From positions 1 to 34,456 of the forward strand of contig CAXMUH010000031.1 of the NCBI GenBank assembly GCA_964196565.1: a stretch of 34,456 bases of DNA, read 5' to 3'. Below, piece by piece: positions 1-8,668 of this stretch; within the stretch, counting starts at the first letter, position 1, and every line of letters starts with the position of its first letter. Under the pieces are notes generated by a model that was not told the origin of the DNA, ran no database searches, and saw only the letters and a program-made list of their open reading frames with translations. The translations under genes were made by a program, and so were the position numbers. This stretch comes from 2-12-FULL-42-15 sp964196565 (GTDB lineage: Bacteria; Pseudomonadota; Gammaproteobacteria; Coxiellales; Coxiellaceae).

Positions 1-212
1 TGATTATTAGCAGCAAAAAACGCATTTAAAGAATTATTATCAGCAAAAATCTTCTTAGGCATCGTTGTCGATGCATAACCTAAACCACCACCAACATACA
101 AACCACCATGTTTAGCTTGACTAGGACCTGTTTGATCTAGACCACCAGCCATTGCAAACGAAGCCGCACCCATTGTCAGTACCGCTGCAGCTGTTAAAAT
201 TACCTTGTTCAT
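1..212 (-). CDS. outer-membrane beta-barrel protein, N-terminal part (cut by window edge)
   Basis: Seventy residues are visible, read leftwards from an ATG at 212-210 and running off the window at base 1. They begin with a Sec signal peptide (MNKVILTAAAVLTMGAASFA, then MAGG) followed by a first predicted beta strand, GGLYVGGGLGYAST, typical of small porin-like or OmpA-like barrels. The Shine-Dalgarno-like GAAGGGG lies six bases before the ATG. The gene is a paralog of the one at 662-1471: signal peptide and upstream DNA are nearly identical, while the mature sequence diverges after about residue 45. I infer a surface-exposed outer-membrane protein; the ligand or role cannot be told. The C-terminal part is outside the window. 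Confidence 0.8.
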   Translation of the reverse strand, partial: MNKVILTAAAVLTMGAASFAMAGGLDQTGPSQAKHGGLYVGGGLGYASTTMPKKIFADNNSLNAFFAANN

Positions 213-308
213 AAATACCCCTTCAATAAAGTTTTAAAATAACTTCCCTAAAAAATATTAAATCAGCACAGTCCATCAAACCGACAATTACAAAAAGCAA
301 CATCAAGC
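142..308. repeat. duplicated promoter/leader/signal-peptide block, copy 1
   Basis: This 167-bp block matches 1401-1566 with four substitutions and one single-base indel by direct comparison. It covers the first ~23 codons of the barrel gene plus about 95 bp upstream of its start. Conservation of non-coding DNA at this level indicates a recent tandem duplication or gene conversion, so the two paralogs are probably expressed from near-identical promoters. Confidence 0.9.
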
Positions 309-606
309 TACTACCAATTGCAAAGACAATCGGCAATGTTCCGTATAGAGGGGTTCATTACAAAAAATGAACAGATATTCAAATCCGTTATAGGTTAAAG
401 TTGTATTAGTTATGTATTTAGTGGGAGAGTACAATATAAACCCAAATGAGTCAACATTTAACCGATAATTTTTATTTAATTTCATTTCGACAGCACATAT
501 ATGAACAAAAAATTTCTTACATGTCACAAACTGATCTTGTAATGAACAAACTTAATAGAATAGGCTAACAAAGCAGCCGCTGATTCTTCATTAAGAGGTA
601 CATTTT
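309..606. other. AT-rich intergenic DNA between the two barrel genes
   Basis: I see no convincing gene here. An open frame of 74 codons on the minus strand (303-527) lacks a ribosome binding site and protein-like composition. Short stretches (for example GAGTCAAC near 450 and TTTCGACAG near 484) recur in similar order around 1746-1794, upstream of the second paralog, which suggests the duplicated unit once extended this far. Confidence 0.4.
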
Positions 607-650
607 TTAAAAGAAAAAAAACCTGAGCAACAGAGCGTTACCCAGGTTTC
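607..650 (-). terminator. intrinsic terminator of the 662-1471 barrel gene
   Basis: On the minus strand, 12 bases past the stop codon, a 14-bp stem (starting AAACCTGGG and closing CTCAGGTTT, including G-T pairs) encloses a 3-nt loop at 619-649 and is followed by a run of T (complement of the A-run 614-620). This is a textbook rho-independent terminator. Confidence 0.88.
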
Positions 651-661
651 TTAAGAAAAGG

Positions 662-1471
662 TTACATATTGAAATAGTAGTTAACACCAACAAGAACTTC
701 GTTATTAGAAGGAATCTTGCTTGAGTTGACCAACATTTGCTCTTTTCCTTTCTTATCAAAAAGCTGACCTTTTTCACCAATTTGATGAATTTTATCACCA
801 AATGTATGGCTATATTCAGCAGTTAGCTCAACGTTTTGAGTAATGTTATAACCAACACCTACCGCAACTTTAGGTAAGAATTTTGCTTCGCTCGAAGAAA
901 TACTTGGTAATGTTTTCAAAAAATCTTGAACGTCCAGACCACTATTACCTTCAGTAAATGATTGAGTCACTTTTTGATTTACATAAGCAATACCAGCTTT
1001 ACCAAAAATATTAAATTCATCCGTTACATAATACTTTGCAACACCTAATAAATCGATTGAGTATTGCGAATATTTAATGGTTCCATTTACTAGATCTGTT
1101 TTAGGAGCAGTAACTCCAGCTGCACCAAATGTATACTTATTTTCTGGCAAATAGTTATATCCAAGCTCAGCACCCAATAAAAAATTCTGTGTTACTGGAA
1201 ATAAATAACCCATATGAGCAGCAGCTGCAAAGTGATCAAACTTGCTTTTTTGACCAATCGCTATGCCTTCGTCTGCGCCTGTGCCACCTAATGAATTCTT
1301 CTTTTCAAAAAGATTTTTAGGTGTGGTTGTCTTCGCATAACCTAAACCCGCACCAACATACAATCCACCCTTATGAGCTTGGCTTGGAGCTGTATCTAAG
1401 CCACCAGCCATTGCAAATGAAGCCACACCCATAGTCAGTACCGCTGCAGCTGTTAAAATTACCTTGTTCAT
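662..1471 (-). CDS. outer-membrane beta-barrel protein (porin/OmpA-like fold)
   Basis: A 269-aa secreted protein. Residues 1-22 form a signal peptide (MNKVILTAAAVLTMGVASFAMA). The rest alternates polar and hydrophobic residues in strands such as GGLYVGAGLGYAKT, FNIFGKAGIAYVNQK and FLPKVAVGVGYNITQNVELTAEYSHTF (two strands), and ends in NEVLVGVNYYFNM, a typical aromatic last strand. The size suits an 8-stranded barrel with long extracellular loops. I chose the ATG at 1471 because it precedes the signal peptide and has GAAGGGG six bases upstream; an in-frame extension to 1582 adds a non-signal-like stretch lying in the duplicated promoter DNA. It is the full-length paralog of the gene at 1-212 and ends at a strong terminator. 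The fold call is firm; the function is unknown. Confidence 0.88.
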   Translation of the reverse strand: MNKVILTAAAVLTMGVASFAMAGGLDTAPSQAHKGGLYVGAGLGYAKTTTPKNLFEKKNSLGGTGADEGIAIGQKSKFDHFAAAAHMGYLFPVTQNFLLGAELGYNYLPENKYTFGAAGVTAPKTDLVNGTIKYSQYSIDLLGVAKYYVTDEFNIFGKAGIAYVNQKVTQSFTEGNSGLDVQDFLKTLPSISSSEAKFLPKVAVGVGYNITQNVELTAEYSHTFGDKIHQIGEKGQLFDKKGKEQMLVNSSKIPSNNEVLVGVNYYFNM

Positions 1472-1566
1472 AAATACCCCTTCAATAAAGTTTAAAATAC
1501 CTTCCCTAAAAAATATTAAATCAGCACAGTCCATCAAACCGACAATTACAAAAAGCAACATCAAGC
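1401..1566. repeat. duplicated promoter/leader/signal-peptide block, copy 2
   Basis: Copy 2 of the block at 142-308, in the same orientation. Beyond base 1566 the two upstream regions differ clearly. Confidence 0.9.
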
Positions 1567-1858
1567 GTCCGTATTCGTTCATTTGCTATGTTAATTTGAG
1601 CATAATATTACCACTGAAAAACATAAATTAATATGAATTGAACAGTAGAATAGTTGATATTCCTTGCTCAATTTATAAAGAATAGGTAGGTCAAAAACGA
1701 TAGGGCACCGAGAGATAACACGCCGGGCGTGAGTTTATTCCTCATTGAGTCAACAACTAATCATTAAATATTCACTTAATTACGCTTCGACAGAACTACA
1801 TTTAGACAAAATTTTTATTTTAATCTTAAGCTGTTTTTATTATAGGCATAGTTAAAAA
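1567..1858. other. intergenic DNA, no gene seen
   Basis: AT-rich non-coding DNA. It contains a short GC hairpin (CACGCCGGGCGTG around 1721) and weak similarity to 430-530. No terminator with a T-run is evident behind the gene at 1859. Confidence 0.4.
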
Positions 1859-2989
1859 TTAGCCCAACAATTGATCTAACACATCGGCCACTAGTCCTTC
1901 ACTGTGCAAGCTAAAATATTGCCGACTGACATTGGTTAACAAAGCAAAGGTTAGATCTCTGTCTACTGAATGAGCAATCAACGCACCATAACCCAAACTG
2001 TTGCCCGCACTCCATACAATTTCACCATATCGCTTAGAGATCGACTTATAAAAACCAAGACAGTAGAAGTCCTCACATTCTCCCATAAAGCTTTTTACCG
2101 GGACTACTTCAAACATCTGCTTATAATTATTCACCACCACCTTGGCGCTAATCAGCTGCCTAAACCAGGTAATTAAATCGGCTGTGGTTGATACCACCGA
2201 CGCATTGCTCATCCCATTAACTGTATACATATTGGTCACATCGATTACCGAGAGCTCTTTATTGTCGTTATAGACGACCCGTGGCGCTTCTGAAAAGGCC
2301 ATTGAAAAAGGATGCGATACTGGCAAATAACCGTGTGTCATCTGCTCTAACAGCGCCTGATCCATAACACCATATGATAGGTAGTAAGTATCATCCAACC
2401 CAAACTCACGAAATAGATCACGCATGGCCTCCGAGGTCTTAACCCCAGAAACTGCATCAATGACTAAGCCAGCGAGAATATAATTGGTGGCTGAGTCACT
2501 AAAATAACCTCGAGATCTGGGTTCATAACCGTGCTGATATTGAACATCCACCCCAGTGATTGAGTCCAAATAGTTCTCCAGCTGCCAAATTTTACGTGGC
2601 TTAGCAGTAAAAATCTTGTTATATGTCAATGTCTTATCAAAGGAAGGCAGACCAGAGGTGTTGTTCAGTAAATCACGCACTGTAATTGGTTTTAAAATGG
2701 GATATTGAGAAACCAGAATATCAAGCAGGCCTCGATCTTGCTGGTGCTTACTCGCAACCCACTGCAACGGCGAATCCAGATCAAATGCTCGCTCATCCAC
2801 TAACCGCAACAAAATCCCCATCGTAAAAAGACGACTGATCAAACCACTGCGGAACAGACCACTTGGCAGGATCTCTTTTGAAGCTTCAATATCACCCAAA
2901 CCAGATGTATGATGTGAAATTTTATTCTTTTCACCAACGCTTAATAGAATTCCAGGTACGTTATAGAGCTTGTGATCCAATTTAACCAC
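1859..2989 (-). CDS. beta-lactamase/penicillin-binding-like protein with altered catalytic motifs (probable pseudoenzyme)
   Basis: A 376-aa protein with the overall pattern of serine hydrolases of the class C beta-lactamase/LACTB family: FRSGLISRLFT near residue 46, RDLLNNTSGLPSF (105-117), SDSATNYILAGLVIDAVSG (164-182) and the C-terminal GALIAH...LTFALLTN. In the family the first motif is SxxK; aligned here it reads LISR (50-53). The second, YxN, reads FSD (163-165), and the third, HxG or KTG, reads SAG (327-329). All three catalytic sets therefore appear replaced, although the scaffold is intact. No signal peptide is visible, so it is probably cytoplasmic or exported by another route. The start is GTG at 2989: an in-frame TAA lies only four codons upstream and AAGG sits seven bases before it. 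The family assignment is sound; loss of activity is inference from hand alignment. Confidence 0.8.
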   Translation of the reverse strand: MVKLDHKLYNVPGILLSVGEKNKISHHTSGLGDIEASKEILPSGLFRSGLISRLFTMGILLRLVDERAFDLDSPLQWVASKHQQDRGLLDILVSQYPILKPITVRDLLNNTSGLPSFDKTLTYNKIFTAKPRKIWQLENYLDSITGVDVQYQHGYEPRSRGYFSDSATNYILAGLVIDAVSGVKTSEAMRDLFREFGLDDTYYLSYGVMDQALLEQMTHGYLPVSHPFSMAFSEAPRVVYNDNKELSVIDVTNMYTVNGMSNASVVSTTADLITWFRQLISAKVVVNNYKQMFEVVPVKSFMGECEDFYCLGFYKSISKRYGEIVWSAGNSLGYGALIAHSVDRDLTFALLTNVSRQYFSLHSEGLVADVLDQLLG

Positions 2990-3012
2990 TGCAAAACCTT
3001 AATCTGTCATGT

Positions 3013-3082
3013 AAGGGGTCAAGTGTTGGTTTTTCCCTATTAGATCATGTTTCAATAGGGAAAAATCAACACTTGACCCCTT
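3013..3082. repeat. long palindrome (29-bp arms, 12-nt loop)
   Basis: The arms 3013-3041 and 3054-3082 are reverse complements with a single mismatch; they begin AAGGGGTCAAGTGTTGG and end CAACACTTGACCCCTT. The right arm stops two bases before the stop codon of the yheT-like gene. GGGGTCAAG-type hairpins are known dispersed elements in Gammaproteobacteria, often linked to REP-associated transposases, though none is seen here. It could also end transcription of the upstream gene. Confidence 0.85.
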
Positions 3083-3084
3083 AA

Positions 3085-4023
3085 CTATACCGATTTCTGC
3101 AGAAAATCCAAGATACGTTTTTTAAACCAACGCGAAAGTCGCCAAGGAGCCTCACCATGCACAAAGCCCACATGACCGCCGCGTTTATGTAAATCAAAAG
3201 TCGTGCTGTCAGAAAGCTCAAGCTTATGAGGAATGGAATTGGCTGGAACGAATGGGTCATCTTCCGCATGAATAATCAAAGTCGGATGGATGATTTTTTT
3301 AAGATGTGGGCGCACACTTGAACAAGCATAATAGTCGTCAGCATCCTTAAAGCCATTTAATGGTGCCGTTAAAAGATTATCAAAGCTACGAAAATCGGAC
3401 ACTTGCTTAATTTCAGCAATGGTTGCCGGCATTGGCTGACCTGCTAAAATCTTCTGAATACTCTTGCCTTTCATGCTTCGCAACAACATCCATTTATAAA
3501 ATAGCGGCATACAATCAGCACTCTTTGCTAATTCAAATGGCAACGACACCGCAACGGCAGACTTTAACGGGGAGTCATTTTGTTTTGCCAGATGATGCAA
3601 TAATACACTCGCACCCAATGAAAAACCCACCGCACTCAGGGATTGATCTGGATAACGCTTTTTAAAAACCTCAAGAAAATATTCAAAATCCGTCGTCTCA
3701 CTCGCATGATAGCTCCGTGCGAAACGATTTAAGCGCCCACTGCAACAACGAAAATGCATAACCACCACTCGCCAACCACTTTCTGTCAAAGCACGCATCA
3801 TTAATTGAATATAATGCGAATTAATGGAGCCTTCCAAACCATGCAACAAAACAACAACCGGCCTGCCTAGTTCACCCACCCAACACAGATCAATAAAATC
3901 ACCGTCTGGTAAATCCAGCTGTTCCCAGGTCACCTGTTCTTGATACTTGGAGGTAAACACCATGCCCAAACAAGACTGTAAGTGACAGTTGCGCAACCAC
4001 CAAGGTGGTTGAAAAGTGGCCAT
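3085..4023 (-). CDS. yheT: YheT-family alpha/beta hydrolase
   Basis: A 312-aa alpha/beta hydrolase of the YheT/COG0429 group (distantly related to eukaryotic ABHD1/2/3). The N-terminal FQPPWWLRNCHLQ matches the family's diagnostic start. Next come the oxyanion-hole strand VVVLLHGLEGS, the nucleophile elbow GFSLGAS (Ser nucleophile), the acid in HAEDDPFVP and the catalytic His in GGHVGF. The physiological substrate is unknown even in model organisms; esterase or lipase activity is assumed for the family. The start is the ATG at 4023 (MATFQPP) with GAGG nine bases upstream; a GTG five codons earlier (4038) is in frame but overlaps that Shine-Dalgarno. It is followed on the minus strand by the long palindrome and the beta-lactamase-like gene. 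Confidence 0.88.
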   Translation of the reverse strand: MATFQPPWWLRNCHLQSCLGMVFTSKYQEQVTWEQLDLPDGDFIDLCWVGELGRPVVVLLHGLEGSINSHYIQLMMRALTESGWRVVVMHFRCCSGRLNRFARSYHASETTDFEYFLEVFKKRYPDQSLSAVGFSLGASVLLHHLAKQNDSPLKSAVAVSLPFELAKSADCMPLFYKWMLLRSMKGKSIQKILAGQPMPATIAEIKQVSDFRSFDNLLTAPLNGFKDADDYYACSSVRPHLKKIIHPTLIIHAEDDPFVPANSIPHKLELSDSTTFDLHKRGGHVGFVHGEAPWRLSRWFKKRILDFLQKSV

Positions 4024-4178
4024 TTCTTTAACCCTCACGGCTTAAATCCCTTTATATTTCATCAAGTAGCGACCGGGAATAACCGGCCACCTTATAAATA
4101 TAGACAAAATTTTTGAAATTTCTTCTGTCAGGAGCAATTATTTTGCAAAAGAATCAGGGTGATGGATACGAAACAGAA

Positions 4179-4233
4179 GTAGCCCGGACGACTTGTCGGC
4201 CGGGAAGCATCATGAGCAGCATGATTCAAACTA
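4179..4233 (+). repeat. dispersed GTAGCCCGG...GGCCGGGAA repeat, long form
   Basis: The core runs from GTAGCCCGGAC to GTCGGCCGGGAAG, with pairing CCCGG/CCGGG ends, then a second palindrome (GCATCATGAGCAGCATGAT) and CAAACTA. A near-identical long copy lies at 18290-18346, an inverted copy at 9453-9514, and core-only copies at 28226-28253 and 28275-28313. Confidence 0.85.
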
Positions 4234-4254
4234 TTTATTGCGCTTTGCACAATG

Positions 4255-4306
4255 TTCCTGGCCAACAAAGCCTGTCCTGAGTGAAGCGTAAGGGTTGACC
4301 AGGCTA
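4255..4306 (-). repeat. 52-bp dispersed repeat overlapping the RND permease stop codon
   Basis: Read on the minus strand it begins TAGCCTGGTCAACC, continues with ACGCTTCACTCAGGACAGG and ends GTTGGCCAGGAA. It is the same 52-bp element as 33408-33459 and 25286-25337. Its first three bases are the TAG stop codon of the permease gene. Confidence 0.85.
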
Positions 4307-7300
4307 CGAAGGTTTCGAAAACTTTTTATATTTACCTAAAAAGGAATACGCGATCGGAACAACCACCAATGAGAAGAAGGTTCCTAATAATAATCCACCG
4401 ACAATTACCCAGCCAATTTGGTGGCGTCCTATGGAACCAGGGCCGGATGCAATCGCTAATGGCAACGCGCCAAACACCATCGCCGCAGTAGTCATTAAAA
4501 TCGGTCTTAAACGAATCGTAGCGCCTTTGACAATGGCCTCATGCAAATCAACGCCATCTTTGCGCAATGAATTAATAAATTGAGTTATCAATATTCCGTG
4601 CTTACTAATCATCCCAATCAAGGTCACAAAACCAATTTCAGAATAAATACTTAACGTTCCACCTCCCAATCGCAACGCAATAAGCGCGCCGACAATCGAC
4701 AGTGGGACACCGAGTAATACAATAAATGGATCAATAAAACTGCCAAACTGTGCTGCCATCACTAAATAGATAAAGATAATCGATAAAAAAATAATGCCCG
4801 CAATCGAACTGGACGAGTCTACAAATTGTTGTGCTTTCCCTGAGAATGCATAGGTTACATTCGAATGTAACATTGGCTGAATATTTTTCTGGACATATTG
4901 AACCGCTTGGGACTCAGTAAAACCAGGATTGACAGTTGCGGTAACAGAGCCTGAACTAAAGCGATCATAATGCGTCAATGATCCTTGCCCAACGATTGGT
5001 TTTAGTGTCACCAAGCTTGAAACAGGAATCATATTAGCAGCCGAACTTGTCGCCGTAGTTGCTGCAGTTGCGCTCGGCGTACTGGCACGCACATAAAGCT
5101 TACTCAACGCATTGAAATTTTGCAGATCCTTTTTCTGCATTTGCACATACACCGGATAACTTTCATTATTGGATGGAACATCCGTCCAATGCCCACCGCT
5201 CATCATCGCACTAACCGTATCAGCAATGTCTTGGATATTAACACCAAGAACCGCAGCCAAATCACGGTTAATGGTAATGGCATACTGCTGGTTATTAAAT
5301 TTTAAATTGGTATTTATATTTGACATGCCGGGATAATGTTTCATCATCGCCATCACACGATGCACCGCACCTAAAAGATCATTGGTATTACCGGTGGTCA
5401 TCAAGTTCACTTGAATATCACTGCCTTGCAAACCGTAATTAACAATATCAGGCTGTGAGGCAACCGCGGTGACCAATGGCACGTTGGCGAATTTCGCATT
5501 TAACGCTTCAACAATTTGAACGGTCGATTTTTTACGCTCACCCCAAGGCTTAAGAGTAACATTTATGTGCGCGCCACTGGAGTACACTTGCGAGATCACT
5601 CCAGAAACCGACGGCATTTTTTGCATCATCTGCTCAAGCTGCTTAACATTTTTATTGGTGTAATCCAAACTTGAGCCAGAAGGTGATGCCACCGATACTT
5701 CGATAAAACCAATATCTTCCTTAGGAATCAACTGCGATGGAATCGTTTTAAATATCACAAAACCAACGGCTGCAAAAATCAATAGCACAATAATCACTTT
5801 AAAACGATTGGCTAACATGGTCTTTAAAAATTTCTGATAAAAATTTGAAAGGCTATCAAACGTGCGTTCAAGCTGTATATTGTAACGCGACTCTTTAGAA
5901 TGCGGCAATAATATTTTCGAACACATCATCGGTGATAAAGTTAACGCCACAAAAGCAGATATAACAACAGCAGAGCCAAGCGTAAAAGCAAATTCTTTAA
6001 ATAATTCTGAGGTGAAACCTGAGATAAATCCAATCGGCGCGTACACAGCCGCCAAGGTCAACGCCATGGCAACCACAGCAAAGCCAATCTCTTTACTGCC
6101 TTTTAGTGACGCCTCAAACGGCTTCATGCCTTTTTCGATATAGCGATGAATATTTTCAAGCATCACGATGGCATCATCAACGACAAGACCAATGGCCAAC
6201 ACAATTCCCAATAAGGTCATAATGTTAATCGAAAATCCAAGCAGCTTGATCACGCCAAACACCGCAATTAAACTCACTGGTATCGTTACAATCGGAATCA
6301 CAGCCGCGCGTATTGATCCCAAACATAAAAATATCACCAAGATAACGAGAACTACCGCCTCCAACATCGACCAGCCGGTTTCATCAATGGATGATTTTAA
6401 AAAGGTGGTCACATCATAATTTACACTTGCGTGCATGCCGTCCGGTAAGGTCGACTTTAGCTGCTCAAGCTTTTGGCGCACATGAGTCGCCACCGTAATC
6501 GGATTGGCATCTTGGAGTGGTTTGATCATCAACTCCACGCCATTTTTGCCATTAATTCGCATCGGAGCATCTGACAAACTCGCGCTACCAAAATCAACTC
6601 GTGAGACATCTTTTAGGCGTACCGTACCTTTGGCATCATGACGCAAAATAATATTTGAAAATGCACTGGCACTGCCGAGCTCAGTTTTACTGACAATCCC
6701 ATAACTGCGTTCTGGCCCTTGAAATGAGCCGGCTGGAAAATAAATATTATTTGAAAGCAATGCGGTTTTAATATCCGTAACCGTGATATTTAATGCTGCC
6801 ATTTTAGAGGCATTCAGCCAAATACGCATTGCGTAAGAGGTAGAACCCAAAACATCAACTTCACCCACACCTTTAACTTGTCGAAGCAATGGAGTAACGG
6901 TCTTACTCAGATAATTTCGAATTTCAATATTGGATTTTTCTTTATCGGTAAATCCAATCCCTAAAATGCGACTGCCTTTAGCGCCAACATTAACAGTAGG
7001 CAGTGTCATATCCGAAGGCAATTTATCTTTTATTCCAAAGGTTTTGTCACGAACCTCTGATGCTTCTTGCTCAAAGTTGCCGCCCAAACGAAACAATACG
7101 GTGATATTACTGTATTGAGCGCTTGAACTTGAGGTGATCGATTTTACCCCATCAATACCCGCGAGTGCATTTTCGATCGGTGTAGTCACCTCTGAATCCA
7201 TTAATTTAGCACTGGCGCCTTGATAATAAGAATTAATGGTAACAACGGGAACTTCAAGTTTAGGGAAAAAACGAATCTCTAATGACTGTAAACCAACAAC

Positions 7301-7375
7301 ACCTAATACGACTAAAACTAAGGATAGTACGACAGCTAGAACGGGTTGACGAATTGATATTTCAGGGAGCCTCAT
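4304..7375 (-). CDS. RND efflux transporter permease (AcrB/MexF-like, HAE1 group)
   Basis: A 1023-aa inner-membrane proton/drug antiporter subunit of a tripartite efflux pump. It has the RND plan: TM1 at ~10-30, a large periplasmic porter loop to ~335, a TM cluster 338-480, a second periplasmic loop, and a final TM cluster from ~850. The TM4 motif LAIGLVVDDAIVMLENIH contains Asp400-Asp401, the proton-relay pair of AcrB. The length equals that of typical HAE1 permeases. The start ATG at 7375 has AGGGGA at good spacing, which overlaps the stop of the adaptor gene nine bases upstream, so the two are translationally linked. No outer-membrane channel gene follows; a TolC-like protein must come from elsewhere. 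The last codon and stop coincide with a dispersed repeat. Substrates cannot be predicted. Confidence 0.95.
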   Translation of the reverse strand: MRLPEISIRQPVLAVVLSLVLVVLGVVGLQSLEIRFFPKLEVPVVTINSYYQGASAKLMDSEVTTPIENALAGIDGVKSITSSSSAQYSNITVLFRLGGNFEQEASEVRDKTFGIKDKLPSDMTLPTVNVGAKGSRILGIGFTDKEKSNIEIRNYLSKTVTPLLRQVKGVGEVDVLGSTSYAMRIWLNASKMAALNITVTDIKTALLSNNIYFPAGSFQGPERSYGIVSKTELGSASAFSNIILRHDAKGTVRLKDVSRVDFGSASLSDAPMRINGKNGVELMIKPLQDANPITVATHVRQKLEQLKSTLPDGMHASVNYDVTTFLKSSIDETGWSMLEAVVLVILVIFLCLGSIRAAVIPIVTIPVSLIAVFGVIKLLGFSINIMTLLGIVLAIGLVVDDAIVMLENIHRYIEKGMKPFEASLKGSKEIGFAVVAMALTLAAVYAPIGFISGFTSELFKEFAFTLGSAVVISAFVALTLSPMMCSKILLPHSKESRYNIQLERTFDSLSNFYQKFLKTMLANRFKVIIVLLIFAAVGFVIFKTIPSQLIPKEDIGFIEVSVASPSGSSLDYTNKNVKQLEQMMQKMPSVSGVISQVYSSGAHINVTLKPWGERKKSTVQIVEALNAKFANVPLVTAVASQPDIVNYGLQGSDIQVNLMTTGNTNDLLGAVHRVMAMMKHYPGMSNINTNLKFNNQQYAITINRDLAAVLGVNIQDIADTVSAMMSGGHWTDVPSNNESYPVYVQMQKKDLQNFNALSKLYVRASTPSATAATTATSSAANMIPVSSLVTLKPIVGQGSLTHYDRFSSGSVTATVNPGFTESQAVQYVQKNIQPMLHSNVTYAFSGKAQQFVDSSSSIAGIIFLSIIFIYLVMAAQFGSFIDPFIVLLGVPLSIVGALIALRLGGGTLSIYSEIGFVTLIGMISKHGILITQFINSLRKDGVDLHEAIVKGATIRLRPILMTTAAMVFGALPLAIASGPGSIGRHQIGWVIVGGLLLGTFFSLVVVPIAYSFLGKYKKFSKPS

Positions 7376-7384
7376 CTCAATCCC

Positions 7385-8455
7385 CTATGTATTTGACTTG
7401 ATGATTTTAATTAAACTTCCATCGTTTAGCTTTTGCTGTCCTCCTGAAACGACGACATCTCCTAATTTCAGCCCAGATAAAATCTGAACTTGGTTGGATT
7501 TACGTTCGCCGATTTTCACATATTTTTGTAAGGCCTGATCTCCTTTAACAAAGTAAACAAAATAGCCTTTAATATTGGCTTCGACCGCTTGCTCTGGTAA
7601 AACCAAAGCACCTTTAGTCACAGAAGTTTGTTCTGATACATGAACAAACATGCCAGGAGATAATAATCCCTTGGTATTATTAATTACGGCTTGTACCGCG
7701 ACAGCACGCGTATCGGGGTTAACTGTTGGTGAAATATAGCTAACCGTACCATAAAATGTTTTTTTCGGGTAAGCATCAACTTTCACTTGAACCAACTGTC
7801 CAGTTTTAAGTTGTGGAATTGAATTTTCTGAAATTGAGTAATCTACTTGTAGCTGCTTAGTATTTACGATAGTAACCATCGGTGTGCCCACAGCAATATA
7901 ATCCCCCACCTGCACGTTGAATGTGCCTAACACACCGTTAAACGGCGCGAAAACTTGCTTACTGTTTAAAACCGACTGTGCTTTTTGCACATTAGCTTTA
8001 GCGCTTTCGACATCCGCTTGCAATTGATCGAGCTCTTGCTGCGAAATCGCTTCATTTAATAATAACTTTGAACGTTTGTATTTGGTTTCAATTACGTTAA
8101 GTGAGGTGACGGCGGATTGATACTCAGCGGTGGCTTTAGCATTATCAAGCTGAGCAATCGGCATGCCTTTAACAACCTGTTGTCCACTTTTAAAATTAAT
8201 TGCGGTGACACGCCCAGCATCCTCGGCACTGATCACTACTTTTTGTACTGCTTCAAGACTGCCTAATGCCTGAACACTTTGTGGAATATCCGCTTTTGAA
8301 ACTTTAATTACTTGAACGACAATAGCATTTTGTTTCGATTGCTTGACTTTTTTAGGCTTGCCTTGTGCGCGGGCAATTAAACTCCCGTATGTACAAATAC
8401 TTAGAACTAAAATAACGCCTATGGAAATTAATCCTGACTTCAACCTAAACTGCAT
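7385..8455 (-). CDS. RND efflux periplasmic adaptor (membrane fusion protein)
   Basis: A 356-aa adaptor that links the RND permease to an outer-membrane channel. It shows an N-terminal membrane anchor or signal segment (residues ~9-30), a barrel-sandwich lipoyl half (GSLEAVQKVVISAEDAGRV), an alpha-helical hairpin (~110-165, coiled coil), the second lipoyl half (VFAPFNGVLGTFNVQVGDYI) and a beta-barrel domain ending near 300. ATG at 8455 follows GAGGG. It lies nine bases upstream of the permease gene and is first in the operon. No regulator gene is adjacent. Confidence 0.93.
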   Translation of the reverse strand: MQFRLKSGLISIGVILVLSICTYGSLIARAQGKPKKVKQSKQNAIVVQVIKVSKADIPQSVQALGSLEAVQKVVISAEDAGRVTAINFKSGQQVVKGMPIAQLDNAKATAEYQSAVTSLNVIETKYKRSKLLLNEAISQQELDQLQADVESAKANVQKAQSVLNSKQVFAPFNGVLGTFNVQVGDYIAVGTPMVTIVNTKQLQVDYSISENSIPQLKTGQLVQVKVDAYPKKTFYGTVSYISPTVNPDTRAVAVQAVINNTKGLLSPGMFVHVSEQTSVTKGALVLPEQAVEANIKGYFVYFVKGDQALQKYVKIGERKSNQVQILSGLKLGDVVVSGGQQKLNDGSLIKIIKSNT

Positions 8456-8579
8456 TTACCCTCTCGCTCGCTCACTGCTAATCTTCTAATTTTTGGAGTA
8501 TATCTGGAATAGCGACTTGATTCCATATAATGTAACAACATCCTTACAATTTCCTAAGCTTATTTTAAGGTTGCTGCGG

Positions 8580-8585
8580 TATAAT
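8580..8585 (+). promoter_or_regulatory. candidate -10 box for the gene at 8669
   Basis: A perfect TATAAT lies 84 bases before the start codon; no good -35 box is found 16-18 bases upstream. Listed as a weak candidate. Confidence 0.3.
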
Positions 8586-8668
8586 AAGGACTTACAATAA
8601 GCTAATAAGTAGCAAAATCAGGAATACTTTAATTTTATCTTCAATATCAAAATGTTAAAAGGTGATTT

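Noticed and set aside
303..527. 74-codon minus-strand frame between the barrel genes
   Set aside because: No ribosome binding site, Cys/aromatic-rich implausible composition, AT-rich intergenic DNA.
1472..1582. Upstream extension of the barrel gene by 37 codons
   Set aside because: It would bury the signal peptide and lies in the duplicated promoter block; the ATG at 1471 has a proper ribosome binding site.
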